A stretch of DNA of 64,000 bases. It comes from Persicaria tinctoria (lineage: Eukaryota > Streptophyta > Magnoliopsida > Caryophyllales > Polygonaceae). The notes below the pieces were generated by a model that was not told where the DNA came from, did no database searches, and saw nothing but the letters and a program-made list of their open reading frames with translations. The stretch's first letter is position 1, and every line of letters begins with the position of its first letter. Both the position numbers and the translations under genes were made by a program. Location of the stretch: positions 18,871,475-18,935,474 of the forward strand of contig JBANSL010000009.1 of assembly GCA_037127255.1 (NCBI GenBank). The letters are read 5' to 3'. Shown here piece after piece: positions 1-13,200 of this stretch.

Positions 1-240
1 AGCGAAAATAAAATGTCATTAAAAAATGGCATAAAAAAATACGCATGAGTTGGTCAACGTTGACCATTGACCATTTAATACCCCATTTGGGGAATGGACT
101 ACCTAACCTAATTATATAAGTTTATTGTCTAATTAGCTAATTGAAGTTTCTAAATAGGCTACTTACCTAAATCACCCAAAGATAAATGGGGTAATATATT
201 TTTGGAATCTGCACAGTAAAGTAAGGGTAAATTCATCTCT
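1..240 (+). repeat. TGRCATCA-array repeat family, copy 1 (cut by window start)
   Basis: The first 40 bases hold the last units of a short-phrase array (TGTCATT, TGGCATA with A-runs). A palindrome GGTCAACGTTGACC (53-66 approximately) follows, then a tail of about 170 bp. The palindrome and tail reappear in inverted orientation at 51843-52030, and a diverged version is at 19760-19870. The copy is truncated by the window edge. It is non-coding and belongs to a dispersed repeat family that I cannot name. Confidence 0.6.
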
Positions 241-330
241 TCACTGTTCATTTCACCAAATCATGCTTTTTAGATAGAACTATAGAAGAGGGATAATATA
301 GATATAGATATAGAATCATAGATATAGGGT

Positions 331-641
331 TCGTATGGGACGGGGTTAATAAACTGACTAAAATTATAAACAGGGTAAAAATTTATAAACTGTTAGTAAA
401 AGTAGTTAAAAAATTATGAAAAAATATAAACTCCGTATGGGGAGAAAAACAGTTTATTTGTAAAAAGTGGAGTTTATTTGGTTTTTATTAGGGGTATTGT
501 GGTACTTTCAAACCAAATAAGATAAAAGAGAAGGGGTAAAATAGTAATTATGAAATATAAACCTCAAAATAAGCTTCAATCGGAAGCTTATTTATAAACC
601 CTTTTTTTAACTGACTAAAGCTTATTTATTGTTCCCATACA
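331..641. repeat. Possible MITE with imperfect terminal inverted repeats
   Basis: The left end (CGTATGGGAC, followed by AATAAACTGACTAA) and the right end (TTAACTGACTAAAGC, followed by GTTCCCATAC) are imperfect inverted repeats of each other about 310 bp apart. The interior is AT-rich and non-coding. I cannot define a target-site duplication, so the superfamily is open. The stretch 642-970 holds nothing I recognise. Confidence 0.4.
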
Positions 642-973
642 CCATTTAAACCTGTTTATTTTTTTAACAGTTAATAATTTCACGTTTTTTAGCTTGCTTA
701 TATGCAAGCCATACACAGCCATAGTATCATGGAAAACATCAAACTGACTCGTGATTAATTGAACGGGGTTAAGCCTTGTGAGCTTATCTTTTCTATATTG
801 TATTTTAAAATGAAGATATGTTTAAATATACTTAACTGGAATCCAGAATCTCATACAAATAGTGATAATGAAATGATATATAGATAGTTCTACATATTAA
901 TTATAAACTATAATTTAATTGCTATGAATTTAAATGAGCGCATTTAAAATTAATTAAATACCATTATCTAATA

Positions 974-1197
974 CTCCATCATTTAATTAAAAGTTGACGT
1001 TTTACTATTCATGCATGCTTTTTTAGGTGTTAAAAACTATATAAAATATTAACTTTTTTAATAATTTCATACTTATTACAATTAAGTATGAATTTATAAA
1101 AACAGATGTAAAAAAATGTTAATATTTTATATAGTTTTTATCATTATAAAAAAACATGCATGAATAATAAACGACAAGTTTTAATTAACGGCGGAAG
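974..1197. mobile_element. Stowaway-like MITE
   Basis: A 224-bp AT-rich element begins CTCCATCATTTAATTAAAAG and ends with an approximate inverted copy (TTTTAATTAACGGCGGAAG). It is flanked by TA on both sides (972-973 and 1198-1199), the target site used by Tc1/mariner-type Stowaway MITEs. The inner sequence TACTATTCATGCA is mirrored near the right end. It lies in the 3' flank of the DUF3007 gene. Confidence 0.6.
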
Positions 1198-1812
1198 TAT
1201 ATAATAAATCACACTGTTAAATTTGAAACAAAAGTTATGAAAGTGCTTAAAAGCGAGTTGACCTTATTACTTTGAAAGTGCCCAATAAAACATCATATTA
1301 TCGCGACCCGTGGTCATGTCTACCTTCAAGGCTTCGAGACTTTCCACTTGATATTTTTCCTCCTGTTTGGAGTGGCGTTATGCATTATGTTCTTTGTTTG
1401 AAGTTCCTCCCAAAACACTTTCTGCAATTGTTGTCTCATCTATCTTTCATGTTTTTGGGTGTTCCAATAGTTATTATGACAGCTGAATACAATCTTGTTC
1501 TTGATTGTCCACAATCTTGTTCTAATTGATTGGCTCCCAACGGTTTGACTGATCATTGGAAGAATGGGTACACATTTTTACAATAGATATATTACACAGA
1601 GCTACTGTCAATCAAATCCAGAACATCACAACGAGGATGATCATATGGATACATGTACAACCCCTTTACCAATTCTCTTTTCAAATGCAATTACGCTTTT
1701 GATCATTTCAAGTGACAGTTCATGTGGTATTATCGCATATTTCCAGCTGCCGCGCAGTTTACCATATGCACATATAGCTCGGACATGGATGATCAGGAGC
1801 GACATTGAAACT
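1198..1812. other. 3' flank of the DUF3007 gene
   Basis: This is presumably the 3' UTR and downstream DNA of the minus-strand gene ending at 1813. Short open frames occur on both strands but none resembles a known protein. Confidence 0.4.
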
Positions 1813-4800
1813 TCAACTAACCTGCTCACTGCTAGGAAGGCGCTGCTTTTCCTCCTCGACTTGTTCAAGTAATACTGCCAACTCCGCTTCAGTTAAGCTC
1901 TCGAGCCGCTTCTGCAATGCACAAGGGGAGCACAAGTTGAGAAATCTTGGATACGAGTCATTTACCAGTTAGATGACTTTTGGTCACAATTTGAAAGGTG
2001 CCTGATCTCACCCTAAAATTTTCTGATCAAGTTGTGTGGATTGGGTGGGTTTTTTTAAATAAAAAATTTGGACCCAGGGCATTTCATGTTTGGTTACATA
2101 TGATTCAGGTGGGGAGGTTACACACATGATAACCTAAAGATCAAGTTATGTAGTTAAATAGTTTAGTCATTAAACTTTCAAAGAAAATGCACATGGTGGG
2201 CAAAGAGGCATGAAGAATTTGGAGAGAATGGTACAGTCAAGCACAACGGAAATGTACCTCCATCACTTTGCTCTCGTAATCACGCAGCTGCTGAGCATAT
2301 GTCATTTCCTTGTTCGAGACCCTGAACATATATGTTGAGATCCATCCGACTGTGAGGCCTAAGACTATTACCAGCTGCACAACATTCCCTGCTAGCAAGG
2401 GATCCACACCATATAACTGCAAGAAATAATCTTATGAGACGAGAACTTTTCTGAGAAAAAAATCATCGTCACCATCATCTTCATCAGTCGGGATATACTG
2501 GGTCAAGGTGTACGTGCGCATCCATACCCCAAACAAGTCGAGAGGATGCTTCCAAGTGACCCAGTGCCGATAGAACACATATATAAGATAAAAACAAATA
2601 TAGTAGACAGGCAGATATCGACAGAAACTCATACAAAGAAAAAACTTCAGCCAGGGGATGATGTTGGACACTCCTCGACTCAAAAGGGACGTAAGTACTC
2701 TATAGTAGTACACATTTCCATTACTAGGGGCACATTAACTTTTGAAATAAGGGCACGGGTCTGAGTGAAGTAGCAGCTTCTAAAGGGTATTAAGGTGTGT
2801 AGCTGTTTCATTAGATCACTTGATGTTCAAAAGAGGGTATTGTGATAGAGAGCTTAGAAGACACTAACCCCGTTTGTTTTTTGGTAGGGAAAGGTAATGA
2901 TTACCCTTATGAATATAGTCCATATTTAAGGTAAGATTCGTTGATCACTATTCTAATCATTCCCCTTCTTCTCCCATTTTTCATACAAATTTGTTACCCT
3001 TATATTCCCTAATTTGAAAAAGGGTAACTAATACCTCTAGGATGGGCTAATAATCCCCTCATCATCTCCTCCAAGCTCACAAAAAATGATAATCATATAC
3101 ATTTTATGTGTAAAATTTAATACCTTACCTTTCCATTCCCTAGTTATCTAAACAAACGAGCCCTCCCCGTCTCAAGTTACATGTGATTGAGTAGGTCAGG
3201 TACAATCATACAGAAGCACACACACAAATGGTGCCCCAAAGGATTGGTATAACTTGAAAACAATTTTCTCCTCGGAGACTCTAGAGATAGATTTTCTCAG
3301 TAGGAATCTGAAAGGAGAGGGGAATCAGATGTACAAAGGATGTCTCCGGTTACTTCCTACGCAAGTGATCAATCACCAAGGCCCAAGATGATCTTCTGTC
3401 GCAATTAGTTCAACCAGTAAGCTTCTGTTGCTATAATCAAATTCCAAATCCCTGCCTAATTCAAATTAAGTGCTTCTCTTAAACAGTTGCGAATGTAGGC
3501 TAAGCAAAATTTATCCATTTTGTTTCTTTAAGGAGGCAAGGAAAGGATTTCAATATGCTGGAATAGATAGGTTTTCAGATTGACCAAGCAAAGCAAATGC
3601 TTGAGAATCCTTCATAAAACCGTGATACTGATTTTGAGGAAGTAGACAATTTCAGTACCTCTAAACCGCTCTTCAAACCTATTCCAACGACTGTAACTCC
3701 AAGCCCAATCAGTAAAACATCCTTCCTTGTATATCCAAATGGTGTCTGCAACAGAGAAAGGATCAGAGATTAGGAAGTTAAGTAGAAAGCAATTAAGGAT
3801 AATCCAGTAACAGTTCACAGTTATATTCTGAAAAGGATTGCTTTATGAGAATGTAAACAAACAAGATGATTTTAAAGGCATGTTGAGAAAGGTAAATTAA
3901 CGAAATAGATAGTAAAATCATGAAAGCCTGTTTTTATCGAATACTTGCCTTATTCTGGTTAGCTGATTCAGTTTTATCACCGTTGGAGCTGCATCTTGGA
4001 ATTACAGAAATCCTCTTCAATGAATTACATTTGGACTGCTTTGTTGTGAAAGTTGAAGCTCCTATTCCCTCAGATATATGGAGGGGAAATCCAACTGGAT
4101 AAGACAAAACTAACATCAACTAAGAGAAGCCACAACAACAATGAGTGAAATACAACTATAATTAATTATATAAACTGTAAAACATTTAGGTAGATATCTC
4201 CATAAGAAAGAGTTGCATCTGATTGACTAATGCCTGATAGCATCTATTTTAGTCGGATTTTAGGTATAGATTTGCATCTTAGATTAGATGATTTTCACAC
4301 ATGTTTTGCATATTTTATAGTTTATTTTATATTATTTTGTATTCGGAGTCTACACTTGTGTTATATAATATTTCGGGCTAAATTGGATGAGATTCGAGTC
4401 TATTTGGAGGACCATGCTACTGACGCTAGTTTGGTTGCGGAAGCTACTTGGCCACACTCATTATTTACCATCCAAAATTGAAGTTAATTGAGTGAGGCCC
4501 ACTTTGGCTCACGTCGGACTTGGAAGTGAAGTCCAATTAGCTAGGTTTATAATTAATTAACTATAAAGGGAATTAGGAGATTGAAATTCTTGTGGATAGC
4601 CAGGTTGTCATAGAAATCTTAAGTTATGTTTGTTCTATTTGAGACCGAAAGGAGATTTTAGGATGAAGGTGCTTAGATTCTAAGAGCTTAAAGAGTTTAG
4701 TTTTGGATGCTTGAGACAAAAAGCAGATGGTTAACCATATTAGATACATTTACTAAGAAACCGAAAGGATATTAGTAATTACCTTTGATAACCTCCCTTT

Positions 4801-5744
4801 ATACGTATCTAAGTGACGGTCTGAGTTTTCCGAAATATTGTTGTGTGATTTTTTACTGTAGACATCTTCCACATTATCTTTGTGTCTTCATTTGTGGTTT
4901 ATTTGTTAGGTTTTGCACATCTATCCTTATCATTAGTTATTTGACCTAAATTACCGATTCTGAGGTTAGACTAATCGTTAACATTAGTCTCTGGTATCAA
5001 TGCCTCTAAGAAAATCGGCACATTCATCATATCCCGCTCAATGTATATACAAAAGAGATGACGAAGAAGCTGAGCCGCAACTCCAACAGCACCCCAAGAC
5101 AGAACAACATTGAAACCGCCATATGCCTAAAAGCCGATGATCTTCAAGAAACACCCCACTACAGAAAACTAACAGAAGGCCAACACTACAGGAACCAAAT
5201 ACAGTACTATATTAAGTTAAAACTACACAGTACACAGTGCTAGTATGCCATAAAATTAAGGCAGCTGGAACTCTAAAAACCTGAACCCCAATTTAAAATC
5301 CGATTGCAAGATTATGTTAATTATAAACTAATTGGCTGCAAATTGAGTTAGTCTTAAAGGCAGTGAAATAGAGGGTTTAGAGAAGAGACCGAAAAGGGTT
5401 GAAATTGGGTTTTTTAGAGCTTACAGATAGGGAAAACTCCTAATTCCTAAGCTAATCTCCATCGAGGAGACCAAAGGTGACATGTGGGGATCCAATTTGT
5501 CGCTGGTTTCAGTACAACTCCAAATGAGGAACAGAACTAAGATCTCAATTTTGACTTTAACAGAGAGAAATGAGCAACAATAAAGCAAATTAACGTCCCA
5601 AAAAAAGAGGGGATTGACGAGAGATGGAGGAAGAGAGTAACCTTGGGATGACAAAGCCGGGAGAGATGGGAAAGTTGGCTGGAATCGGAAGGTGGATGCA
5701 ATCAGATGATGCTGTAGAAGATGGGAATTGGCTAGTACTATCAT
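1813..5744 (-). CDS. Plastid-targeted DUF3007 membrane protein (5 exons)
   Basis: The spliced minus-strand exons are 5744-5642, 4094-3949, 3745-3659, 2416-2258 and 1911-1813, giving 197 residues with all phases matching. The first ATG of the open frame is at 5744. Residues 1 to about 75 are Ser/Thr/Leu-rich and look like a chloroplast transit peptide. The mature part has two hydrophobic segments: one around DVLLIGLGVTVVGIGLKSGL, encoded by exon 3, and one around VVQLVIVLGLTVGWISTYMF in exon 4. The conserved MTYAQQLRDYESKVME and the acidic KRLESLTEAE tail follow. This order is the signature of DUF3007, a family shared by cyanobacteria and plastids, so a thylakoid or envelope location is inferred. 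The biochemical role is unknown. The second intron begins with GC (AAG|GCAAGT) instead of GT. Intron 3 (2417-3658) hosts a MITE. The gene faces away from PYRD. Confidence 0.82.
2868..3166. mobile_element. PIF/Harbinger-like (Tourist-type) MITE in an intron
   Basis: The left end CCCCGTTTGTTTTTTGG and the right end AAACAAACGAGCCC form inverted ends typical of Tourist-like elements, with a TAA at the left border (2865-2867). A matching TAA on the right is not visible, so the boundary is approximate. It sits inside an intron of the DUF3007 gene and carries no coding sequence. Confidence 0.45.
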
Positions 5745-7253
5745 GTTGGTGACTCCCAACAGAAAATCCCCAAAATTGGGTTTGGGAAGAAACAAGGAAA
5801 CAGTAGACGACCGGGAGAGAGAGCAGTGGTGAGGCTGGCTGATTGCCACGCCTTGTTAAGGGGAAGATGAGGAATTAGTGACCGTTAAGTTCTCTCTATC
5901 CAATTCTCCACGGTGAAATCTATCTATATATACTTGTCCCGATACTTTTTTTTTTTTATATTCAAACTTTTTATCCCGATACTGAGATTCGGAGTATATA
6001 GAATCCAACCATTCCGAAATGGGTTCGATCGGAATGAATTTGCGAATTGTATCAAAGATTCTTTCGGTTCGAATTCGAGATCACTCTTTATTTACCTACT
6101 CCGTATTAGATTTTTTTTTTAAAGATCAATAGTTTGAACTAATAAAATAATTATTATAAGGTAACTAATAAAATAAATATTATAGGGTATAGTCAGACGA
6201 CTTAATCCTGATCACCTCCTCTTAAATAGAGCGTATAATAGAGCGAATTTGTTAGAGATTATTCTACCACGAGCATATTGTATAGGGTGTTGTTTTTTTT
6301 GGTGAACATATTGTATAGGGTATAGATAATATAATATGGGTATTAATATATATATATATACCCTTAATTGTAATTGTGGGAGTTATCCAATCAATAATCA
6401 AATCCAATTATCCCTTTCTATCTCAACTCTTACTCTCCCTCCCTTGAACCTTTCTCTAACCCTAAACTCTTTTCTCCCTAATCTTCCCTAATCTCTTTCT
6501 CTTTCCTTATCGATCTACATGAATCATGTTTGAGACATGATAAATTGGTATCAGAGCGAGCGAATTATTCGACCTATACCTCGATTCCTATGACCTATTC
6601 CGTAAACTTTCTCTTAAATAGAGCCAATAATAGAGTGAATCTGTCATATGGTACTCCACCACGAGCGTGCACACTCAGCCAGCCGTGAATCTAAAAACCA
6701 AACTAAACCAAACTTAATCGACTTAAATAATGACTAGTCTTGATATTGATTTTGCGAATATAACGCTATTCAAACAAAGGATTTGACCAGATTGCTATCC
6801 GCACGGTTCCGTTTCACTAAACAAACGATGAGTTCACCGGCTTCCGATGTCGATAAACGTTTTTTGCCCGAAAAATGCTTTTTGATACAAGAAACTAGTG
6901 TAGGCAAACTTGCTAACATAGGAAGTCAATTTTACTGAAACCGACTTTTCGTATTCCAAACCTTAATTCTTGCTGACATCAAAAGCCGATGAATAATTGC
7001 ATTTGGCGAAATTTTAACCGTATATAACCGGGCCCGGATTCAAACCCGAATTAATTCGATTCAAGTTGTTCGATTCCAGTCCCACCCACGACCCAACCCG
7101 GTTCGATATATGGTTCTGAATATCTCCAGACCGGTGAATCAGGTGATGTGCAGCGCCTCCTAAAACCCTCCCCAAAAGGGCCAAAACCCCCCATCTCTCG
7201 CTCCTCATTCTGCGTTCTTCCTAAGCAACCAAGACAGAGATTCGTCTTCGGCC
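5745..7253. other. Divergent intergenic region between DUF3007 gene and PYRD
   Basis: This holds both 5' leaders and presumably both promoters. No convincing TATA box stands out for either gene. The 7150-7253 leader of PYRD is pyrimidine-rich. The middle (about 6270-6600) contains an LTR-like remnant, described separately. It is flanked by a direct repeat built on CTCTTAAATAGAGC (about 6213 and 6607). Confidence 0.5.
6290..6557 (+). mobile_element. LTR-retroelement remnant with initiator-Met primer-binding site
   Basis: TGGTATCAGAGC at 6546-6557 is the exact 12-base complement of the 3' end of the plant initiator methionine tRNA, the primer used by most plant LTR retrotransposons. The upstream 250 bp is AT-rich and then pyrimidine-rich, like the U5 part of a short LTR. 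No gag or pol is nearby, so this is a TRIM-like or otherwise truncated element. Confidence 0.45.
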
Positions 7254-10200
7254 ATGGCCGGATTCTCCAAACATTCTAGGCTTTGCTGCAGCGCTTTCAG
7301 AGATGCATTCAGTAGTAGCAGTTTCAGACCACGCCACTTCACCTCTTCCTCTTCCTCGGCTTCCTCCACGGCCGCCGCCGCCACCGGTGCCGCTCGGAAG
7401 ATTCCTCAATCTTCGAAGAAAGTACTGCTCGCTCTCTCTCTGTTGCGTGTTTTTCAATTCCATTGGCTTCAATTATCACTGCAGTTTATATGCGATTTTG
7501 TTTTGCTCAAGGCAATTGAATTCGGCTTGCGCTGTTCTGTTCCCTGCCTTGTGTTTTTAATCCGACGGTTTGGTGTATCCATGGCGTCTAGTAGGATTTG
7601 TATGATTTTGGAACCTAGGATGAAAAGTTTCCTTCATTTTTGGTTTGAGAATGTATCCGATTCCCATCTTATTGATCACAGAGGATTGATGTGAAATGGA
7701 TTGCCAAGAAGTTTATCCTCTAGATATTAGAGAGGTTAGGAAATTGAAAGCTAAAGGAGGTCTCTAGTAGTAAAGAGTGCATGTAATATTGCATATCAAT
7801 GTTTTCTTACAATCATTGAGCAAAATGCTCCGCTGTAAATTGGAGTCCTTTTGCATTGAAACTCAATTGTTGTGAACCTTTCAGTCAAAATGGTTTGAGG
7901 ACTTTCTAAATATCAACTGTATAGATGGCGTGTGTGGATTTCCCCCTCCTTTAGAGAATTGGGTTGCAATTCAATGTTAAATTTACAATTGAACATGCAT
8001 TCAAAAGCTTTGAACCCTCATTTCTAAGAATTAAGATAACTGTTTTGTATCGTTCCTTGCTTACTGAAGTCTCTCGTTTATTTTGCCACATCGTCTTTTG
8101 TTTAGTTGTTTGGGATGTCATAGACATAAATGTTAAAGCATTACATTCATCACCATGTGGATTTTGTTTTTGGACACTGACTTGACATGTCTATGATTAT
8201 ACATCGTTATTAACTTCCTCTATCACAAATTCTGTTTGACCTTGAGACATATTTTCTGTGGAGATTTCACATTGATACTGTTGAGTGGGAGTGTTAAGAT
8301 AGTTATACTTGACATAAATTTTAACTTCCATTTTTATTCTTCTTCTGATACAACTGATACTTCAACACCGCCTAAGAGCACATCTGGAACTGATTTTGTT
8401 TCTTCTAAAGTCAAAAGTACTTATTTTCAGCTGTTGCAAACCTGTGTGAACTTGTGTTTCTTTTGTGAGGAAAATAATTAAGTAGTTTTAAATAAGAATT
8501 CATTTCTATCATCTAATTGGGGGACAGACTAAGATACCTTATCATTCAAATAAATTTTTTATTCACTTCAAAATACCCTGGTAATGGAGGAGTTTTCTCG
8601 TATCTGTGGAAGTTCAGATGTGGTCATACATGAGATTATTTGAAGAGTTTCAAATAGACGACCTCTAGGATTTGTGGATTCATTTCTTCTAGAAATAACG
8701 CTTAATAACCAGATGTTCATATGATATGTTAGATATGGTTGGACAATTTCATAATTTGTCCATTTAGCCTACCTTGATTCCATTAACTTTATCTGGAATT
8801 ACTTTAATTATTCTCCAAGAATCCAAACCTTTCCTCTACACCTCTAGGATCAAGTGGAAGCTTCTTTATTTTATTGTAACTAGCTGGCTTTTGTTTATAA
8901 GTTATAACTCTGGAAAACAAGCAGGTGTTAGGTTATGTGTGGATTCCCATGTTTTAGTTTATACTTTATAATACAAGCTTTTTCATTTTTGTGCACTTAT
9001 TTTTAAACTTTGTTTGGCATAACTTTTTCTTAGAGAAATCTTCAAATGCATTAAATTTAACTATAATGTATTTTTGGATTTAATGCCCAAAAGTGCACAT
9101 TCAGTTTATGATGCTGATGTTCCAAACAGACCCTTTTGTCATTTTATTTCATTTTCTTGAGGCAAAACGCACCTTAAAATCCTTTATCCTCAATTCCTGA
9201 ATAATTCTCAACTAGATTGTAATATGTTTGCAAAACATAGATTCCTTTGCAAAGTTGTGTGTCAATATTTCTGTCATTTTATGTCACTATGCAAATGTGA
9301 AGCTAGTGTGATAATTGTGTTGGAAGTTGGAACATGCCTTTTAGTTAACTTTACGAAGTTATTATCTGTGCCCAAAAACAACTAAGCTCTACCATTTGCA
9401 TTTAGGTCAGTCTCTCAAATCAACTGAACGTGCATGGCCTTCTCTGAACATTGCACAAAGTTCCAATCAGTTTTCTCTTGATAAAGTTTCTGCATCCACT
9501 GTTGGAAGTAGCTATATCTATCCCTGAACTTATTTTTAATTATATTATTAAGCAACTGGCAGTGCACACGTGCCTGAGGAAGAAGACATTTTAATCTATT
9601 TCATCTTGTTTCAACTTTCAACCCTTTTTTTCTTATTTTATGTTGAACTAGATGGAGCTTCCTTGTCATGCTTGTTACGAGCCATATACTGTTTTAACAT
9701 GTCACATTTTGTGGATAATGATAAATCATGCTACTAACTGTTAAGTGTGTGTACCTCCCTATCTATCCACTGTAATAAACTGGTCTTGAACTTTATATGT
9801 ATTCCATTTCTAAAGCTATTGTTTATGTTGCTTATCTAGGTGTGACTTGCATTGATTTAGCTGACAGGAGGTTTTTGGTTGAATTTATTTGATGTATTCT
9901 ATCATTCTGTGTATTCCCCTTCTGCTAGTGATGTATAAAATTCTGTAACTATTGGATGGAGCAAATATTGGGTGTACTTACGTTGTTGATTTTTAATTAC
10001 AGGGAAGATTGTTGACTGGAGCAACTATTGGCTTACTAATAGCTGGTGGAGCTTATGTTAGTACAGTGGATGAGGCAACATTCTGGTAAGTTTGGATTGT
10101 TCTTTTTTTTTTTGGTGCTCTCTAGTCTCGATTTTTTGGTCTTAAATGTTGTGTCATTGTATAATTGTAATCAATTGCATGTGTGAAGTTGCTAATCCGA

Positions 10201-13200
10201 TGATTTTCATAATATGGAGCCTGCTAGTGCTATATAACTCTTTTGCACCCATGTCCCATTTCCATTTAGAAACGGTTTTTCTTTTTTCCCCAATCTTTAC
10301 CCCCCCCCCCCCTTTCTCTGCACTTTATAATTTCAAACGACCTTACATCATTTGATGTTTGTGCAGTGGCTGGCTTTTCTCAGCTACAAAACTTGTAAAT
10401 CCATTTTTTGCCTTGCTGGACCCAGAGTTTTCACATAAACTAGCTGTCACTGCTGCATCTCGTGGCTGGGTTCCAAGGGAGAAAAGACCGGATTCACCCA
10501 TACTAGGCTTGGAAGTCTGGGGAAGAAAATTCTCTAATCCGATTGGTCTTGCTGCTGGTTTTGACAAAAATGCTGAGGCTGTTGATGGTTTACTTGGAAT
10601 GGGTTTTGGCTTTGTTGAAGTTGGTTCTGTGACACCCGTGCCACAAGAAGGCAATCCTAAACCACGTATCTTCAGATTGAGGAATGAAGGGTAAGAATAT
10701 TTGTTGTTGTATTTGTTTTACACACTTGGTATCATTTTTCTGAAAGTACTGTTTGAATGATTGAGTTTGCTTTTGTGGATTCAAGTTTCTAATACGCAAG
10801 CATCCTCTCCACGTTTCATTTTTATGTACATTCTGACACATTAATCAATGATTTATGAGCAGTGCAATTATCAACCGTTGTGGCTTTAATAGTGAAGGCA
10901 TAGTAGCTGTTGCAAAACGTTTGGGTGCACAGCATGGTAAGAGGAAGTTGGATGAAACTTCTAGCAATTCACCTGCCAATGAAGAAATTAAGCTTGGAGG
11001 AAAAGCCGGGCCAGGCATTCTTGGGGTAAACCTTGGAAAGAATAAGACTAGTGAAGATGCAGCTGCAGATTATGTACAAGGAGTGCATACTCTATCCCAG
11101 TATGCAGATTACTTGGTATATAACACTCGTCTTCTTTTAGTTGATCTGCATATGAACCAATTATGTGTGAAATCGCACTTGTATTGTCACTTTCTCTAAA
11201 ATATCTGTATTTTTCTGCTAGTTTGTGATTTTTGGTTCATTTGACATTTAACGCCTGTATTTATCTGCTTGTTTGTGATTTTTGGTTAATTTTACATGCA
11301 TTCATGTTAGAGCTTAAACTGAAAGTTCTATTTATTCCTGACCCTCTGAAGGCCCAGAATATGGTTACTTATTAAGTTGTTCTGTCTTTTGCACTTGAAA
11401 GAGATCCCTTCGTCTTGTTTTTAGGTCATTAATGTCTCCTCTCCCAACACTCCTGGCCTACGTCAGCTGCAGGGAAGAAAACAGCTGAAGGATCTCGTGA
11501 AGAAGGTTGGACGCTTAAAATTATAAACTTTTAATCTTTAGTTCTGTTTGATTACTTCTGTTTATTTATCCATTGAATTCTTATCATCCAGGTTCAAGCT
11601 GCCCGTGATGAAATGCAATGGGGAGAAGAGGGCCCACCTCCATTGTTGGTCAAAATTGCCCCTGATCTGTCCAAACAAGATCTTGAAGATATTGCAGCGG
11701 TATTCATGTAATTATGTTAAAGTGGCCTTTCAAGTCTGTTTGGTCCCTTTCTAACATTTTTCCTGCTATTCCAGGTTGCTCTGGCTCTTCATGTAGACGG
11801 ACTGGTATGTATTACTGTAGTTAAACTTCTATTCCTATATAATTTGCATCATGGTGTTAGACTTGTATTTGTGTGCTCATATTTCATGACATTTCTACTT
11901 TTTCCGCATTTTATATCATGGCATTACCATGTTCTTTGTTCATTATATAAATTAATTTTCATTTTTTCGTGAACAATAATCTAACGTGTTGGAGGGTTCC
12001 ACATCTTCAGCTCTCCTTTTCACCAATCAATTTGTTCTTGCTTGCATGTTTCAATGGAAAGATGCTTTTGACTCTATCTTTTTCAACTGCTCTAATGTCA
12101 GCTTCTTTTAAATGGTATAGATCATATCAAATACTACCATTTCACGACCTGAGGCACTCAGTATGAACCCAGTCTCACAGGAAGCTGGTGGCTTAAGTGG
12201 CAAACCTCTTTTCGACTTGTCCACCAATGTGTTAAAGGATATGTATCTTTTGACAAGGGTAAGATGGTGTTTTTATTCTTTTTGATGTATATTTCTTGTC
12301 TATTGGGAAAGTCGGCATTTGCTAGAGGATATTAGCGTTCTTTCCTGAAAAAAATCACTAAAAGAAGCCTGAAGTTGGAGGTCTTAGGAATTTAAAGCCA
12401 TAAATTGAAACGAGGAGCACAGAAAAGTGGGTCAAAAGCCTCCAGAAAAGTTATATCCACATCAATTACCCATATTGCCCTTCTGCTCATTTACTTCCCT
12501 GACTGTTAAAAACTGATAGTAGAGACAACATAGTAATAAATATATTATAATGAATTGCAACAAAAGAAGTGGTAATGGGAAGGCCATGTGCTCGTGTAGG
12601 ATGAAAGGCACTACGCTTTAGGATTCTAGAAAGGGAGTTCAAACTTAACAAGTATCTCTGCAGAGTGAGAGCTTAATCAGAGGTTTGGTTTCTTGAAACA
12701 CAGTTCCCGGAATTCTATTTGAATATTTCAAGACTCAAGCCTGCCTGCATTAAGTTGATTATCAGGTTACCACACTCCCAATCCATAATTTGGAGAGCTT
12801 ACTCCACTGACCTATCTGTAATTCTGTATCATGCTTCTCCCACGTACCTATTCTTCAAAATCTCCTATAAGCCTTAAGTCGTTTATTTAATCAGGCTATC
12901 CTTCCAACTCCTTGAGTCTTTCACATTTCAATTTGTTTGGAGTCCACAGAAGAGTTAAGATGATTTTAATTGAATAAGCAAAAGTTGCATCTTATATTTC
13001 ACTGTTTGTTCCGTCTATTTTTTTTTTGGTCAGATGTTTGTTCCATCTATTGTGCTGTTGCATTTTGCTTTTACACTTTGTCAGTTTTCCAATGTGTTTG
13101 ACAGAGTTCTCTGCTTTACAGGGGCGAATTCCTTTAATTGGATGTGGTGGTATTAGCAGGTGAGTGTGCATTAGTTTTTTTTTTTAAAAAAAAAATGAAA

